Assembly: GCA_016931855.1 (NCBI GenBank)
Contig: JAFGDZ010000068.1
Span: 124,001-188,000, forward strand
Length of the DNA: 64,000 nt
Origin: Bacteroidales bacterium
GTDB taxonomy: Bacteria > Bacteroidota > Bacteroidia > Bacteroidales > Tenuifilaceae
Reading direction: 5' to 3'
The notes under the pieces are model-generated. The model was not told the origin of the DNA, searched no databases, and saw only the letters and a list, made by a program, of their open reading frames with translations. Positions 23,643 to 33,380 of this stretch are shown in pieces (within the stretch, counting starts at the first letter, position 1; each line of letters starts with the position of its first letter). The position numbers were made by a program, and so were the translations under genes.

Positions 23643-24965
23643 CTAGTTTTGTCTATCAATGGTAACCTTAACCTTACGGATACGCCTGTTGTCAACAGCA
23701 TCAATCTTAAAGCTAAACTGTTTATGGCTAACAACTGCATTTTTTGGGGGGATTTGCCCCGTTATTTCAAGAATAAGACCAGCAAGAGTTTCTGCATCGC
23801 CGCGCACATCATCAAAAATTTCATCGTCGCAGTTAACCACCTTACAAAAGTCGTTAAGCAGGATTTTACCCTCAAACAAATAGTTAGCCTCATCTATTTT
23901 GCTGTAAAGCGCTACGTCCTCATCGGACTCGTCGGATATCTCGCCCACAATCTCCTCAAGAATATCCTCAAGGGTAACAATACCGCAGGTTCCGCCGTAC
24001 TCATCAACCACAATGGCAAGGTGAATGCGCTGCGATTGGAACTCGGCCAGTAGATCCGATATCTTTTTGCTCTCGGGCACATAGTAGGGCTTACGCATAA
24101 GTTCCTGCCAGTTAAAGGTGTCGGCTTTTTCTATGTGCGGAAGCAAATCCTTTACGTAAAGTATTCCCTTTACGTCATCAAACGTTTCGTCGTAAACGGG
24201 GATTCGGCTGTAGCCCGACTCTACCACAATGGACTTAAGCTTATCGAATCCTGTTTCAACATCAACGGCAACCACATCAAGGCGTGCCTTCATTATCTCC
24301 CTAACCTCGGTATTTCCGAAGGCGATAATGCCCTTAAGTATTTTTCTATCCTCAGGATGCTGTCCGGAGCTCATTTCAATGGCATCGCTAAGCTCATCAA
24401 TAGATATGTTTCTGCGCTGCACAAGGCGCTTGCTAATGTTAGCGGGGCTAACCTCGAACAGGGAAACAAGCGGCTTAAACACTTTCTCAAGAATCCAAAC
24501 TGGGTAAACCGCAAAGCGTGCAAAACCAACGGAGCGTGCCGACGCCAGTATTTTCGGGATTATTTCGCCAGCAAACAGCACTACAAACATGGCAATAAAC
24601 ACCACCACCACATTGGCTGCAGTAGTCCAAGAACGCTGGGCTACAAGCAAATGGTAGAGCGTAAAGAACAGCACCACAAATAGTACGTTTAGCATAATGC
24701 TAATTACTCTTATTGATGCAAACAGGCGCTCGGGGCGCTCAAGGAGAGTTTCTACTAACCGGTTGGTGCGAGGATATTTCTCGCTAAGCCTAGCGGAATC
24801 GGACTGGGAGAGAGAGAATAGGGCTACTTCGCCACCAGAAATAACTGCAGAAAGGAATAGTAAGGCGAGTAGAGAAATGAGTAGCAGGACTGCTTCAGCG
24901 CTAATAGGGTTGAATTGCAGAGCCTGCACAAGCGGGTCGGCTGTTGACGAAAGAGATGGTTCCAA
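23643..24965 (-). CDS. gldE: Gliding motility-associated protein GldE (CNNM/CorC-like)
   Basis: The 440-residue protein has an N-terminal CNNM/DUF21 membrane domain with about three to four TM segments (LLLISLLALLFLSAVISGGE; LNVLFVVLFFTLYHLL; VVVFIAMFVVLFAGEIIPK). Two CBS domains follow (SRIPVYDETFDDVKGILYVKD; RIHLAIVVDEYGGTCGIVTLED), then a C-terminal CorC/HlyC transporter-associated domain. It is related to magnesium and cobalt efflux proteins. The name GldE rests on its position beside gldD and the conserved ssb-mutY cluster upstream. Confidence 0.93.
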   Translation of the reverse strand: MEPSLSSTADPLVQALQFNPISAEAVLLLISLLALLFLSAVISGGEVALFSLSQSDSARLSEKYPRTNRLVETLLERPERLFASIRVISIMLNVLFVVLFFTLYHLLVAQRSWTTAANVVVVFIAMFVVLFAGEIIPKILASARSVGFARFAVYPVWILEKVFKPLVSLFEVSPANISKRLVQRRNISIDELSDAIEMSSGQHPEDRKILKGIIAFGNTEVREIMKARLDVVAVDVETGFDKLKSIVVESGYSRIPVYDETFDDVKGILYVKDLLPHIEKADTFNWQELMRKPYYVPESKKISDLLAEFQSQRIHLAIVVDEYGGTCGIVTLEDILEEIVGEISDESDEDVALYSKIDEANYLFEGKILLNDFCKVVNCDDEIFDDVRGDAETLAGLILEITGQIPPKNAVVSHKQFSFKIDAVDNRRIRKVKVTIDRQN

Positions 24966-25118
24966 AATTTTATAAGTTAATTAACACTAATGTGACTTGT
25001 AAAAGTGCTTCAATCTAAACAAAAGAGAACTTTTATGCAAGTCGTACTAACCAATTGCCCCAGCTAGCAATACACCAGCTGAGGCATAATGGGTTAGTAT
25101 TGCTATGCAAATGTAATA

Positions 25119-25556
25119 CTAAAATGGCAAATCATCGGGTTCTGGCATTGGAGCTTCTGGTGCGCTAGACGCTCCGGGTGCATACGCTTCCCTGCTTTGC
25201 GAACCAGAATCGCCAGCCGATGCACCCGGAGGAGGCCCTAGGAAACGGAAGTTCTGAGCATCAATCTCGGTAATATAGCGCTTATTTCCGTCCTTATCAT
25301 CGTAGGAGCGGGTTCTAATTTTACCCTCCACAAATAGCAGCGAACCTTTTTTTACGTACTTCTCGGCAATATCGGCTAAGCCGCGCCAAACAACCACATT
25401 ATGCCACTCCGTAAGGGTTTGCTTATTTCCACTTTTATCGGTATAAGATTCATTTGTTGCTAAAGGGAAACTGGCTACGGTAGCCCCATTATCAAGGTGG
25501 CGCACATCGGGATCCTTACCAACGTTTCCTACTAAAATAACTTTATTTACTGACAT
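25119..25556 (-). CDS. ssb: Single-stranded DNA-binding protein
   Basis: The 145-residue protein has an N-terminal OB fold (MSVNKVILVGNVGKDPDVR, TEWHNVVVWRGLADIAEKYVKKGSLLFVEGKIRTRSY), a short Gly/Ser/Pro-rich linker and the acidic tip PEPDDLPF, which recruits partner proteins. It acts in replication, recombination and repair. It sits between mutY and gldE on the same strand. The spacer downstream (24966-25118) holds a TAGCAATAC/GTATTGCTA pairing that could help termination. Confidence 0.96.
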   Translation of the reverse strand: MSVNKVILVGNVGKDPDVRHLDNGATVASFPLATNESYTDKSGNKQTLTEWHNVVVWRGLADIAEKYVKKGSLLFVEGKIRTRSYDDKDGNKRYITEIDAQNFRFLGPPPGASAGDSGSQSREAYAPGASSAPEAPMPEPDDLPF

Positions 25557-25698
25557 TTTTATAAGGTTTTAAGTTAGTACTCAATAAATATACAACGAAA
25601 CACAATACGGCGCAAGTTGCAAAAAGGCAAATACAGCACATTTGGCCAGCACATTACGGCAGTGCAAGCCTTTTGCCCCTTACAGGTAAAAGGCAATA

Positions 25699-26784
25699 CT
25701 AGCTACTGCCCTTTTGCCCGTGAAAATACACACTTGCGGGTTCTGCTGCAAGAAATGAATCAATTAATCTAGGCGTAGAAATACTGGAGAGGTTCCCAAT
25801 TGGAATCCTAGTAAAGTTGTCTGCAAGCGTATATGGTATTGCGCTTACCTCCACAATAAAAAACCTTGCATAAATGGTTTGATGGCTTAGCTTATGCTTA
25901 AAAACTTCCGAAATGTACTTAACAAAAACGCCATTGCTCCCAACAACAGCTGCCCACTCAGGCAAGGACATCAAAGCCTCTGGCTCCAGCATACCATCCG
26001 TTTCAACAAGAGGAAACTCGTAAAGCGAGTTCCAAATATCGCTACCCTCACGCCTATTAATATAGGTGCTACCCGCATGCCGCACCATAATGTAGTTAAA
26101 GAACCTATCCCTCGGCACAATCTTTTTCCCCTTAACGGGCAGCTGGTGTATAAGGTTATTCCTGTAAGCGTAGCAAATACCCACAAAAGGGCACGCAGAA
26201 CAGCTTGGGCTGCGCGGCACACATTGCAGGGCACCAAAGTCTAGCAATGCTTGATTAAAGGTGTCGGGAGCCGATTTATCCATTAGCTCCATAACCAGCA
26301 GGTGAAACTCCTTTTTGCCGCCAGCGGTAAAGGGCGAAGCAAATACCCCAAAAATACGGGCCAGTATGCGGTACACGTTACCATCAATGGCGGGAACCTG
26401 CTGCTTAAAGGCAAAAGAAGCAATGGCCCCAGCAGAGTATGGGCCCAGCCCCTTAATGGTAATTAGCTCATCGTACGTACTAGGTAGCTTGCCGTTAAAG
26501 CGCTCCACTACCATTTGTGCACCAGCCTGCAAATTTCGGGCACGAGAGTAGTAACCTAGCCCCTGCCACACCTTCATAAGGTCATCTAAAGGCGCTTGGG
26601 CAAGTGACTTAATAGTAGGAAACGCATTGATAAACCGCAAGTAGTAGCTTAACCCCTGCGCCACGCGGGTTTGCTGCAGAATTACCTCCGATACCCAAAT
26701 GTGGTATGGATCAGTAGTTTGGCGCCAAGGCAGCTCACGGGCATTGTGCCCATACCATTTAATAAGGATGCTCTTAAAATCCAT
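25699..26784 (-). CDS. mutY: A/G-specific adenine glycosylase MutY
   Basis: The 361-residue protein has an HhH-GPD fold with catalytic E33 (VSEVILQQT) and D134 in PAIDGNVYRI after the helix-hairpin-helix KGLGPYSAGA. The FeS cluster loop is C188-x6-C195-x2-C198-x5-C204. A C-terminal NUDIX-like domain that reads 8-oxoG follows from about 225. It removes A mispaired with 8-oxoguanine. It diverges from the HU gene with a 137-bp spacer between them. Confidence 0.96.
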   Translation of the reverse strand: MDFKSILIKWYGHNARELPWRQTTDPYHIWVSEVILQQTRVAQGLSYYLRFINAFPTIKSLAQAPLDDLMKVWQGLGYYSRARNLQAGAQMVVERFNGKLPSTYDELITIKGLGPYSAGAIASFAFKQQVPAIDGNVYRILARIFGVFASPFTAGGKKEFHLLVMELMDKSAPDTFNQALLDFGALQCVPRSPSCSACPFVGICYAYRNNLIHQLPVKGKKIVPRDRFFNYIMVRHAGSTYINRREGSDIWNSLYEFPLVETDGMLEPEALMSLPEWAAVVGSNGVFVKYISEVFKHKLSHQTIYARFFIVEVSAIPYTLADNFTRIPIGNLSSISTPRLIDSFLAAEPASVYFHGQKGSS

Positions 26785-26830
26785 AGAATCAAAACTAAGC
26801 GATGCTTCAATTGCTCAAAAATAATCTAAA

Positions 26831-26866
26831 CCTTTTTCTTTTATAATGAGAAAACAGTTATATTTG
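26831..26866 (+). promoter_or_regulatory. Promoter of the HU gene
   Basis: TATATTTG (26859-26866) matches TAnnTTTG. A TTTT-rich segment lies about 20 bp upstream at the -33 position. It is 56 bp before the ATG. Confidence 0.6.
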
Positions 26867-26921
26867 CAGTCCGAATTTCAGAATTCAACTCTAATCATTT
26901 GATAATTAAAGATTTTTAAAA

Positions 26922-27209
26922 ATGACAAAGGCAGATATCGTTAACGAGATTTCCAAGAATACCGGAATCGAGAAAGTTACTGTTCAGAAAACCGTTGAGG
27001 CTTTCATGGAAACCGTAAAGGACTCTCTTGTAAAGGAGAAAAACGTTTATCTAAGGGGTTTCGGTAGTTTTATCGTGAAGAAGCGTGCAAAGAAAACCGC
27101 TCGTAACATTTCAAAGAACACCACTATCATCATCCCTGAGCATTTTATTCCTTCTTTCAAGCCTGCTAAAACCTTTGTAAACAAGGTTAAATCGCACATT
27201 AAGAAGTAA
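26922..27209 (+). CDS. HU/IHF-family DNA-binding protein
   Basis: The 95-residue protein is of standard HU length. It starts MTKADIVNEISKNTGIEKVTVQKTVEAF (read in parts) and has the RGFGSFIVKKRAKKTARNI beta-arm region with the DNA-intercalating arm, and the C-terminal PSFKPAKTFVNKVK helix. It bends and compacts DNA. It is upstream of a 30-residue basic protein and RNase E/G, a conserved order in this phylum. Confidence 0.95.
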   Translation: MTKADIVNEISKNTGIEKVTVQKTVEAFMETVKDSLVKEKNVYLRGFGSFIVKKRAKKTARNISKNTTIIIPEHFIPSFKPAKTFVNKVKSHIKK

Positions 27210-27249
27210 TTTAGGAAACCCATATTTTAATACTTAAAACATTACAATC

Positions 27250-27342
27250 ATGCCAAGCGGAAAGAAAAGAAAGAGGCATAAAATGGCTACCCACAAGCGT
27301 AAAAAACGTCTTCGTAAAAATCGCCATAAAAAGAAAAAATAG
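27250..27342 (+). CDS. Very small basic protein (AURKAIP1/COX24-like, 30 aa)
   Basis: The reading frame from ATG to TAG encodes MPSGKKRKRH, then KMATHKRKKR, then LRKNRHKKKK. It is nearly all Lys, Arg and His. This matches the tiny COX24-domain proteins annotated in Bacteroidota next to HU and RNase E/G. By composition it is probably a ribosome-associated protein, comparable to bTHX/mS38. The gene lies 40 bp after HU and is closed by a strong hairpin at 27380-27413. Confidence 0.85.
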   Translation: MPSGKKRKRHKMATHKRKKRLRKNRHKKKK

Positions 27343-27379
27343 TCCTGTATTAACCTACAGGTACATAGTCTAACCACTG

Positions 27380-27420
27380 CCAACCTAAAGACCCATGCGG
27401 TTCTTTAGGTTGGTGTGTTT
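27380..27420 (+). terminator. Hairpin after the HU/COX24-like genes
   Basis: CCAACCTAAAG (27380-27390) and CTTTAGGTTGG (27403-27413) form an 11-bp stem with a 12-nt loop, then TGTGTTTGT. It separates HU from the RNase gene. Confidence 0.65.
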
Positions 27421-27462
27421 GTAGTAAACCTACCTTACACGTAAATTCAAAACCACGTAGTA

Positions 27463-29010
27463 GTGAATATTGAACTGGTAATTGATGTCCGAACATCTGA
27501 AATTGCGCTTGCTCTGTTGGAAAACAAGCAGCTTGTTGAGCTCAACAAGGAACGCAACAATGTTCAGTTTTCGGTTGGCGACATCTATCTCGGTAAGGTA
27601 AAAAAAATTATGCCCGGGCTAAACGCAGCCTTTATTGACGTTGGGTACGAGAAGGATGCATTTTTGCACTACTTAGACCTAGGGCCCCAATTCCAATCGT
27701 TTAACAAATCGCTACAAGCCGCCCTTTCAAAAAAAGGGAAAGTAGTGCCCGTTTACAAGTCGAAACTTGAGCCTGATATAGACAAGAACGGGAAAATTAG
27801 CAACATTCTTACAACGGGGCAGCCTATTCTGGTACAGATAGCGAAGGAGCCTATCTCAACTAAGGGGCCAAGGCTTAGCTCCGAAATTTCCATTGCTGGC
27901 CGCAATATTGTTCTTCTCCCCTACTCCGACAAGGTATCGATATCGCAAAAAATCGCATCGCAAGAGGAGCGCAAGCGCCTTAAGCGCCTAATGGAGAGCA
28001 TCATCCCCAAAAACTACGGGGTTATTGTTAGAACTGCAGCCGAAGGGAAAAAAGTAGCTGTGCTAGATGCAGAGCTCAGAGGCCTCATAAAAAAGTGGGA
28101 AACCGCTACAGAAAAAATTAAAGGCTCACCAATTCCTGGGCTCCTAGTTAGCGAGCTCAAACGTACATCGGCAATTCTTAGGGATATGCTTAACGTATCG
28201 TTTAACAGCATTCATGTTAACGACGAAAGCATTTACAACGAGGTACGCGACTACATTAACACAATTGCTCCTGAGAAGGAGAAAATTGTTAAGCTGTACA
28301 CAGGCAACGTTCCTATTTTTGACAACTTTGGTATTGAGAAGCAAATTAAAAGCGCCTTTGGCAAAACCGTTTCCTTTAAAAGCGGCGCTTACCTAATTGT
28401 AGAACACACCGAAGCGCTTCATGTTATTGACGTGAACAGCGGAAACCGGTCAAAAGCAGGTAACGACCAGGAAACCAACGCCCTTGAAGTTAACATGGCT
28501 GCTTGCGACGAAATTGCAAGGCAGCTAAGGCTTCGCGATATGGGAGGTATTATTGTTGTGGATTTCATCGACATGCACCAGGCCGAAAACAAGCAAATGG
28601 TGTTTGATAAGATGAAAGAGGTTATGAGTAACGACAGAACCAAACACAATATACTACCTCTTAGTAAATTTGGGCTTATGCAGATTACTCGCCAGCGCGT
28701 TAGACCCGAAATGCACATTAACACCCTTGAGAAGTGCCCAACATGCAAGGGTTCTGGCGAGGTTAGTCCAACAGTGTTACTCGATGAGCTCGTCGAGAAC
28801 CAGCTAAGCTTCATTGTTAGGGAGAAGGGTATTGGTAACGTTACCATTAAACTTCACCCATACATTGCCGCTTACTTAAACAAGGGATTCATTTCCCGCC
28901 GAATTAAGTGGATGTTCCGCTACAAGTGTAAACTTAGGGTTGTACCTATATCATCGTACAGCTTCTTAGAATATCACTTTTTCGACAACCACGATAACGA
29001 GATAGAATAA
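27463..29010 (+). CDS. rng: Ribonuclease E/G family protein
   Basis: The 515-residue protein starts with GTG. The N-terminus NIELVIDVRTSEIALALLE matches family members exactly at this point, and no ATG fits. An S1 RNA-binding domain lies at about 36-130, with GLNAAFIDVGYEKDAFLHYLDLG. The catalytic metal ligands are D323 (VIDVNSGN) and D367 (VVDFIDM). The Zn-link C425-P-T-C428 (CPTCKGSGEV) joins subunits. It has RNase G-like length without the RNase E scaffold tail. It processes rRNA and mRNA. A strong terminator follows. Confidence 0.95.
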   Translation: MNIELVIDVRTSEIALALLENKQLVELNKERNNVQFSVGDIYLGKVKKIMPGLNAAFIDVGYEKDAFLHYLDLGPQFQSFNKSLQAALSKKGKVVPVYKSKLEPDIDKNGKISNILTTGQPILVQIAKEPISTKGPRLSSEISIAGRNIVLLPYSDKVSISQKIASQEERKRLKRLMESIIPKNYGVIVRTAAEGKKVAVLDAELRGLIKKWETATEKIKGSPIPGLLVSELKRTSAILRDMLNVSFNSIHVNDESIYNEVRDYINTIAPEKEKIVKLYTGNVPIFDNFGIEKQIKSAFGKTVSFKSGAYLIVEHTEALHVIDVNSGNRSKAGNDQETNALEVNMAACDEIARQLRLRDMGGIIVVDFIDMHQAENKQMVFDKMKEVMSNDRTKHNILPLSKFGLMQITRQRVRPEMHINTLEKCPTCKGSGEVSPTVLLDELVENQLSFIVREKGIGNVTIKLHPYIAAYLNKGFISRRIKWMFRYKCKLRVVPISSYSFLEYHFFDNHDNEIE

Positions 29011-29018
29011 GCCAACCG

Positions 29019-29050
29019 AATCCCGCTGCCAGGCAGCGGGATTTTTTTTG
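29019..29050 (+). terminator. Terminator of the RNase E/G gene
   Basis: AATCCCGCTGCC (29019-29030) and GGCAGCGGGATT (29032-29043), then a T run to 29049. It is a GC-rich stem, followed by eight Ts. Confidence 0.9.
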
Positions 29051-29343
29051 CCCTGCAGCTCCCCTTTTTAAACCATTTTAACAAAAACGGCTCTATGCAT
29101 TAGCCAAACATTGAATTATTTGCATAATACCATACATTGCGCGTAATTTGCACCGATACTCTAAGCAAACGCAGCAGCACTAACCGCCTCAAAATGAACT
29201 AAGCACAACGCAAAGCCCCCAAAATAATGGTGTGAAACATTTTTTTGCCAGTAGTGTTATTCCCTTTGGAATAATAAATTTGTGGGGCACCTTAATCGAT
29301 TTAGGAATTAATAACAATTAAATAGTAACCAAACAAAACCGAA
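29051..29343. promoter_or_regulatory. Intergenic region before dsbD
   Basis: No gene is seen. TAAATTTG at 29275-29282 matches the -7 consensus TAnnTTTG and lies 62 bp before the dsbD ATG. The -33 element is not clear. Confidence 0.4.
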
Positions 29344-31335
29344 ATGAAACTAGTATCACGAGTAATTCTAGGGTTATTCCTTGCTCTGTTTGCCTGGCAA
29401 ACAGCTAGTGCTCAGGTTATGGACCCAATTCGTTGGAAGTTTGAGGCCAAGAAGATTGACAACAACAAGTACGAGGTTATCTTTAAAGCCACCATTGATG
29501 CTGGATGGCACCTCTACTCCACAACCCTTCCCGAGGGTGGCCCCATTCCCACATCGTTTAACTTTAGCAACCCACAGGGCTACCAAGTTGTTGGCTCAAT
29601 AAAAGAGCTAGACAAGGCTAAAAAAGAGCACGATGAGATTTTCAACATGGATGTTACCTATTTTGATGGCACAGCCACCTTTGTACAAGAGGTTGAGCTT
29701 ACTGCAGAGGCTAACACAACCGCATCGGGAACCGTTGAGTACCAAGCCTGCTTTGAGGACAAATGCCTTTTCCTTGAGAAGGATTTTAGCGTGGATTTGG
29801 GCGACTTTAAAGCTGCTGCCGTAGTAGCGGAAAAGCCTGTTGAAAAAGCCAAAGAACCCGCAAAGGAAGAGGAAGGCTCATCGCTACTTGTGTTCTTCTT
29901 TATCTCGTTTGCAGCGGGACTGGCCGGACTGCTTACCCCTTGCGTTTTTCCAATGATACCCATGACCGTATCGTTCTTTATGAACAAGCAAGGCAATAAG
30001 TTCAATGCCATTGTAAATGCGCTGGTATTTGGGCTATCAATTATTGTAATCTATACTGGTATTGGATTCTTAGTGTCGCTTACCAGCATGGGCGCTAGCT
30101 TTGCCAACGATATTACCTCGCACTGGATTACCAATGCTATATTCTTTACGCTATTTGTAGTATTTGCCGCATCGTTCTTTGGCCTTTTCGAGATTGTGCT
30201 ACCCGGCAACCTCGCAAACAAAACCGATAGCAAAGCGGATAGGGGCGGGTTTATTGGCTCGTTCTTTATGGCGCTAACCACGGTTATTGTTAGCCTATCG
30301 TGCGTTGGCCCAATTGTAGGGTCAATACTTGTTGAGGCAGCATCGGGCATTGGAGCAAAGCCAATTATAGGGATGTTTGGCTTCTCACTAGCCTTCTCTA
30401 TTCCATTCACGCTATTCGCCATATTCCCATCGTGGCTAAATGCTCTTCCTAAATCGGGCGGATGGATGAACTCTGTAAAAGTGGTCCTAGGCTTTGTTGT
30501 ACTTGCCTTCTCGCTTAAGTTCTTAATGGTTATAGACCAAAACTACCACTGGGGATTCCTAACCCGCGAGGTGTACCTTTCAATTTGGATTGCCATATTC
30601 CTGCTACTAGGTCTATACCTATTAGGCAAAATTAGGTTCGAGATGGACTCTGAGGTTAAGCACATAGGTTTCTTTAGAATGCTTATGGCAATGGCCTCTT
30701 TCTCATTTATGATTTACCTTGTACCCGGGCTGTTTGGCGCACCCCTATCGGGAATATCGGGGCTACTGCCTTCACGCTCAAGCCACAAGTTTGACCTTGC
30801 TACAATGATTAGCCAAGCAAGCCTTAACTCGGGCAAGGTAAGCGATAAAAAGGCACTCTGCGAAGAGCCTAAGTATGCCGATTTCCTTCACCTACCCCAC
30901 GGACTCCAAGGCTACTTTGACTACGACCAGGCATTAGCTTGTGCTCGCGAGCAGAAAAAACCTCTATTTATTGATTTTGTTGGGCACTCATGCTCAAACT
31001 GTAAGGAGATGGAAGAGAAAGTTTGGAGCGACCCTCGGGTACTTGAGAGGCTTCGTAACGACTTTATTGTTGTTGCCCTTTACGTTGACGAGCGTTACGA
31101 ACTTCCAGAAAATGAATGGATAACATCATCCATTGATGGAAAGATTAAGAAAACCATTGGCAAAAAGAACTCCGACTTTCAAATTTCCCGCTTTAACATG
31201 AACGGGCAGCCATACTATGTAATACTTGGCAGCGGGGAGCAGGTTCTTACCGAGCCTTTTGGCTACAAAACCGATGTTGATGCATTTATTGAGTTCCTAG
31301 ACAAAGGGAAAGCCGCTTTTAAACCTGGTTTATAA
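29344..31335 (+). CDS. dsbD: Thiol:disulfide interchange protein DsbD-like
   Basis: The 663-residue protein has a signal peptide at 1-24. An N-terminal DsbD-alpha domain has Cys pair C136/C141 (CFEDKC). The CcdA-type membrane domain (about 180-465, eight TMs) has the Cys pair C200 (LTPCVFPMIPMT) and C320 (VSLSCVGP). A C-terminal thioredoxin domain carries the CSNC motif (C550, C553). All six redox Cys are there, so electrons can pass from cytosolic thioredoxin to periplasmic acceptors. It stands alone between terminators. Confidence 0.95.
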   Translation: MKLVSRVILGLFLALFAWQTASAQVMDPIRWKFEAKKIDNNKYEVIFKATIDAGWHLYSTTLPEGGPIPTSFNFSNPQGYQVVGSIKELDKAKKEHDEIFNMDVTYFDGTATFVQEVELTAEANTTASGTVEYQACFEDKCLFLEKDFSVDLGDFKAAAVVAEKPVEKAKEPAKEEEGSSLLVFFFISFAAGLAGLLTPCVFPMIPMTVSFFMNKQGNKFNAIVNALVFGLSIIVIYTGIGFLVSLTSMGASFANDITSHWITNAIFFTLFVVFAASFFGLFEIVLPGNLANKTDSKADRGGFIGSFFMALTTVIVSLSCVGPIVGSILVEAASGIGAKPIIGMFGFSLAFSIPFTLFAIFPSWLNALPKSGGWMNSVKVVLGFVVLAFSLKFLMVIDQNYHWGFLTREVYLSIWIAIFLLLGLYLLGKIRFEMDSEVKHIGFFRMLMAMASFSFMIYLVPGLFGAPLSGISGLLPSRSSHKFDLATMISQASLNSGKVSDKKALCEEPKYADFLHLPHGLQGYFDYDQALACAREQKKPLFIDFVGHSCSNCKEMEEKVWSDPRVLERLRNDFIVVALYVDERYELPENEWITSSIDGKIKKTIGKKNSDFQISRFNMNGQPYYVILGSGEQVLTEPFGYKTDVDAFIEFLDKGKAAFKPGL

Positions 31336-31352
31336 TAACATACCTCAATAGG

Positions 31353-31390
31353 AAAAGGGTGTCCAAAATACAGTGGACACCCTTTTCTTT
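31353..31390 (+). terminator. Terminator of dsbD
   Basis: AAAAGGGTGTCCA (31353-31365) and TGGACACCCTTTT (31374-31386) form a 13-bp stem with an 8-nt loop, followed by CTTTTG. A symmetric A-tract may let it also act on the minus strand for lnt. Confidence 0.85.
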
Positions 31391-31525
31391 TGTTTTTATA
31401 TAGCTCTAAAACAGCGTTACCCCAAAAGAGTAATGCTTTGCAACAACTAATCATCAACAAAAAGCAATAAGCAATAAAAAGTTAGGGCACCTTAAAAATC
31501 AAGAGAAAACGCCATTGGTAAAACC

Positions 31526-33127
31526 CTAACCCTTTTTTCTCATCAATGCTTTAGATAGCAGTAGTAGCAGAAACAGCGCCGAAACAAGCGAAGCAATTCT
31601 GCCCACAAAATCACCAGAAACAGCATAAAGCGTTAGCGCGTTATTTGCTCTAATTGAGCCTACAATACTTCCACGCTTCCACCAGCCAAGAGAATCAAGC
31701 ACATCGCCACGCTGATTAATGAGCGCCGAAATTCCAGTATTAGCAGAACGGGCAATAGCCCTACGCTGCTCAATAGCTCTAATGCGGCTGTAAGAGAGAT
31801 GCTGACGGTAACCTGGGGTATCCTTCCACCATCCATCGTTTGTAACTACAAATATTAGGTTGGCTCCATTACGGGTATAGCCCGAGAGGTACTCGCCAAA
31901 CACAGACTCGTAGCATATTACTGGAGCAACAGCAAAACGTCTATCCTGCGAGTAAAAAACGCCTCTACTACGCTGCGTACCTAGACTTCCAACAATGCCT
32001 CCCAAATCAATAGAGATTTTTTCAAGCATTCTGAAGTACTTTGGATACGGCATCATTTCTACCCCAACAACCAGCTTTGATTTATGGTAAATAGGGTAAT
32101 TCCCTGATGTATCAATCTGAAAGGCAGAGTTGAACCTATCGTAAACATACTCCTTCTGCATTGAAAATCGGCGCGAGGTAGGGGGTACAGTATCCCTAAC
32201 ATCGTAAAGTTTAAGAGTTGTAGCACCCGAGATCCACTTAGCACGAGGATAGGAATCAACAAAATCGCGCAGCCTATTTACACTATAATTCTGGGTTATG
32301 GAGTGCTCCCAAATCCTATCATCAATAGATGTTTCGGGGGTAACAACGTAATCAACATCGGGAGTAATTCCTTGCAAAGCGATATCGAGCATAAGCTCAA
32401 CCTGCTGGTCGTTGGTTAGCCCAGAAAACTTCTCGCCGTAAGGGTCAACATTAGGCTGCACCACCAGCACATTAGCCGTTTCGCCTTTCTCATGGTAGCC
32501 ATTATACAAGCTATAGGAGTAGGCTGTTGGCAGCGCAAGTAGCAGCACAAAGAATGTAGCATAAGAAACCCCTAATTTTAATTGCCTTTTTATAAACGCG
32601 TTAACGGAATAGTAAACAGCAATGTTCCCAACTAACACCCACAACGAACCGCCAAGCACGCCCGTAAACTCGTACCACTGAATAACCTTTACCTCGTTAC
32701 CAAAGGCGTTTCCAAGGGTTAGCCAAGGCCATGCAACCTCAGAGTTATGAAAGAACTGCTCATAGGCAATCCAAATTGCCACAAAGGCAATAAGCCCCAT
32801 TCTATCGCCAAACCTTTTGCGCACGCCATGCGATAGCTGAAACGTGATAGCCATTAGAAAGGCGGTAACTAAAAAAGCAAAAATGCCTCCGCCAACTGTA
32901 GCGTGGCAAAGCCACCATGTAGCAATGGCCGACCATACAAAAAACGTCAGGAATACGGAAAAGAAGGTGTAGCGCCATCCCCTCCCCTCGTCAATCCACT
33001 TCTTGCCAAGGAGAAGCAAAGGAAAAAAGCCCACAAAAAGAGGCCAAGCGGGAACCAACTCGTACCAAGGCAAAGCCAGTATAACCCCTGCCAGTACTAA
33101 TATCAAAATACGTATTGCTTTATGCAT
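31526..33127 (-). CDS. lnt: Apolipoprotein N-acyltransferase
   Basis: The protein is 533 residues from the ATG at 33127. An upstream in-frame Met at 33163 would put charged residues in front of the first TM. About seven hydrophobic segments occupy 1-205, and a nitrilase domain starts near 217 (NVLVVQPNVDPYGEK). The catalytic triad E265 (TPETS), K349 (YHKSKLV) and C405 (VICYESVFGEYL) is intact. It N-acylates the Cys of lipoproteins in the inner membrane, the last step of maturation for proteins such as GldD. A short TM is present at the C-terminus. Confidence 0.94.
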   Translation of the reverse strand: MHKAIRILILVLAGVILALPWYELVPAWPLFVGFFPLLLLGKKWIDEGRGWRYTFFSVFLTFFVWSAIATWWLCHATVGGGIFAFLVTAFLMAITFQLSHGVRKRFGDRMGLIAFVAIWIAYEQFFHNSEVAWPWLTLGNAFGNEVKVIQWYEFTGVLGGSLWVLVGNIAVYYSVNAFIKRQLKLGVSYATFFVLLLALPTAYSYSLYNGYHEKGETANVLVVQPNVDPYGEKFSGLTNDQQVELMLDIALQGITPDVDYVVTPETSIDDRIWEHSITQNYSVNRLRDFVDSYPRAKWISGATTLKLYDVRDTVPPTSRRFSMQKEYVYDRFNSAFQIDTSGNYPIYHKSKLVVGVEMMPYPKYFRMLEKISIDLGGIVGSLGTQRSRGVFYSQDRRFAVAPVICYESVFGEYLSGYTRNGANLIFVVTNDGWWKDTPGYRQHLSYSRIRAIEQRRAIARSANTGISALINQRGDVLDSLGWWKRGSIVGSIRANNALTLYAVSGDFVGRIASLVSALFLLLLLSKALMRKKG

Positions 33128-33380
33128 CAAAAAAAAATTTCGGGTTGGTAATTCGAGGGTCAAATATAACCCAATAACAAATTAAGTGTGCTAAAGGAAT
33201 GTTAATTGTCCACTTTTGCGCAACCTCCAATCCACAAAAAAACGCGAATAAGAGGCTCTTAGTGTTTAACTTTAACCGAAAGCCAATAAACTTACTCTTA
33301 AAATTACTTAAAGAACGTGGAGAGGATAACATCAATTATTATCTTTACAGCTTGTACAAAAAATGGGCAACAAGTAACTC

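Noticed and set aside
24135-24683. A 182-codon frame opposite gldE
   Set aside because: Antisense to well-supported gldE; composition follows the complementary codons.
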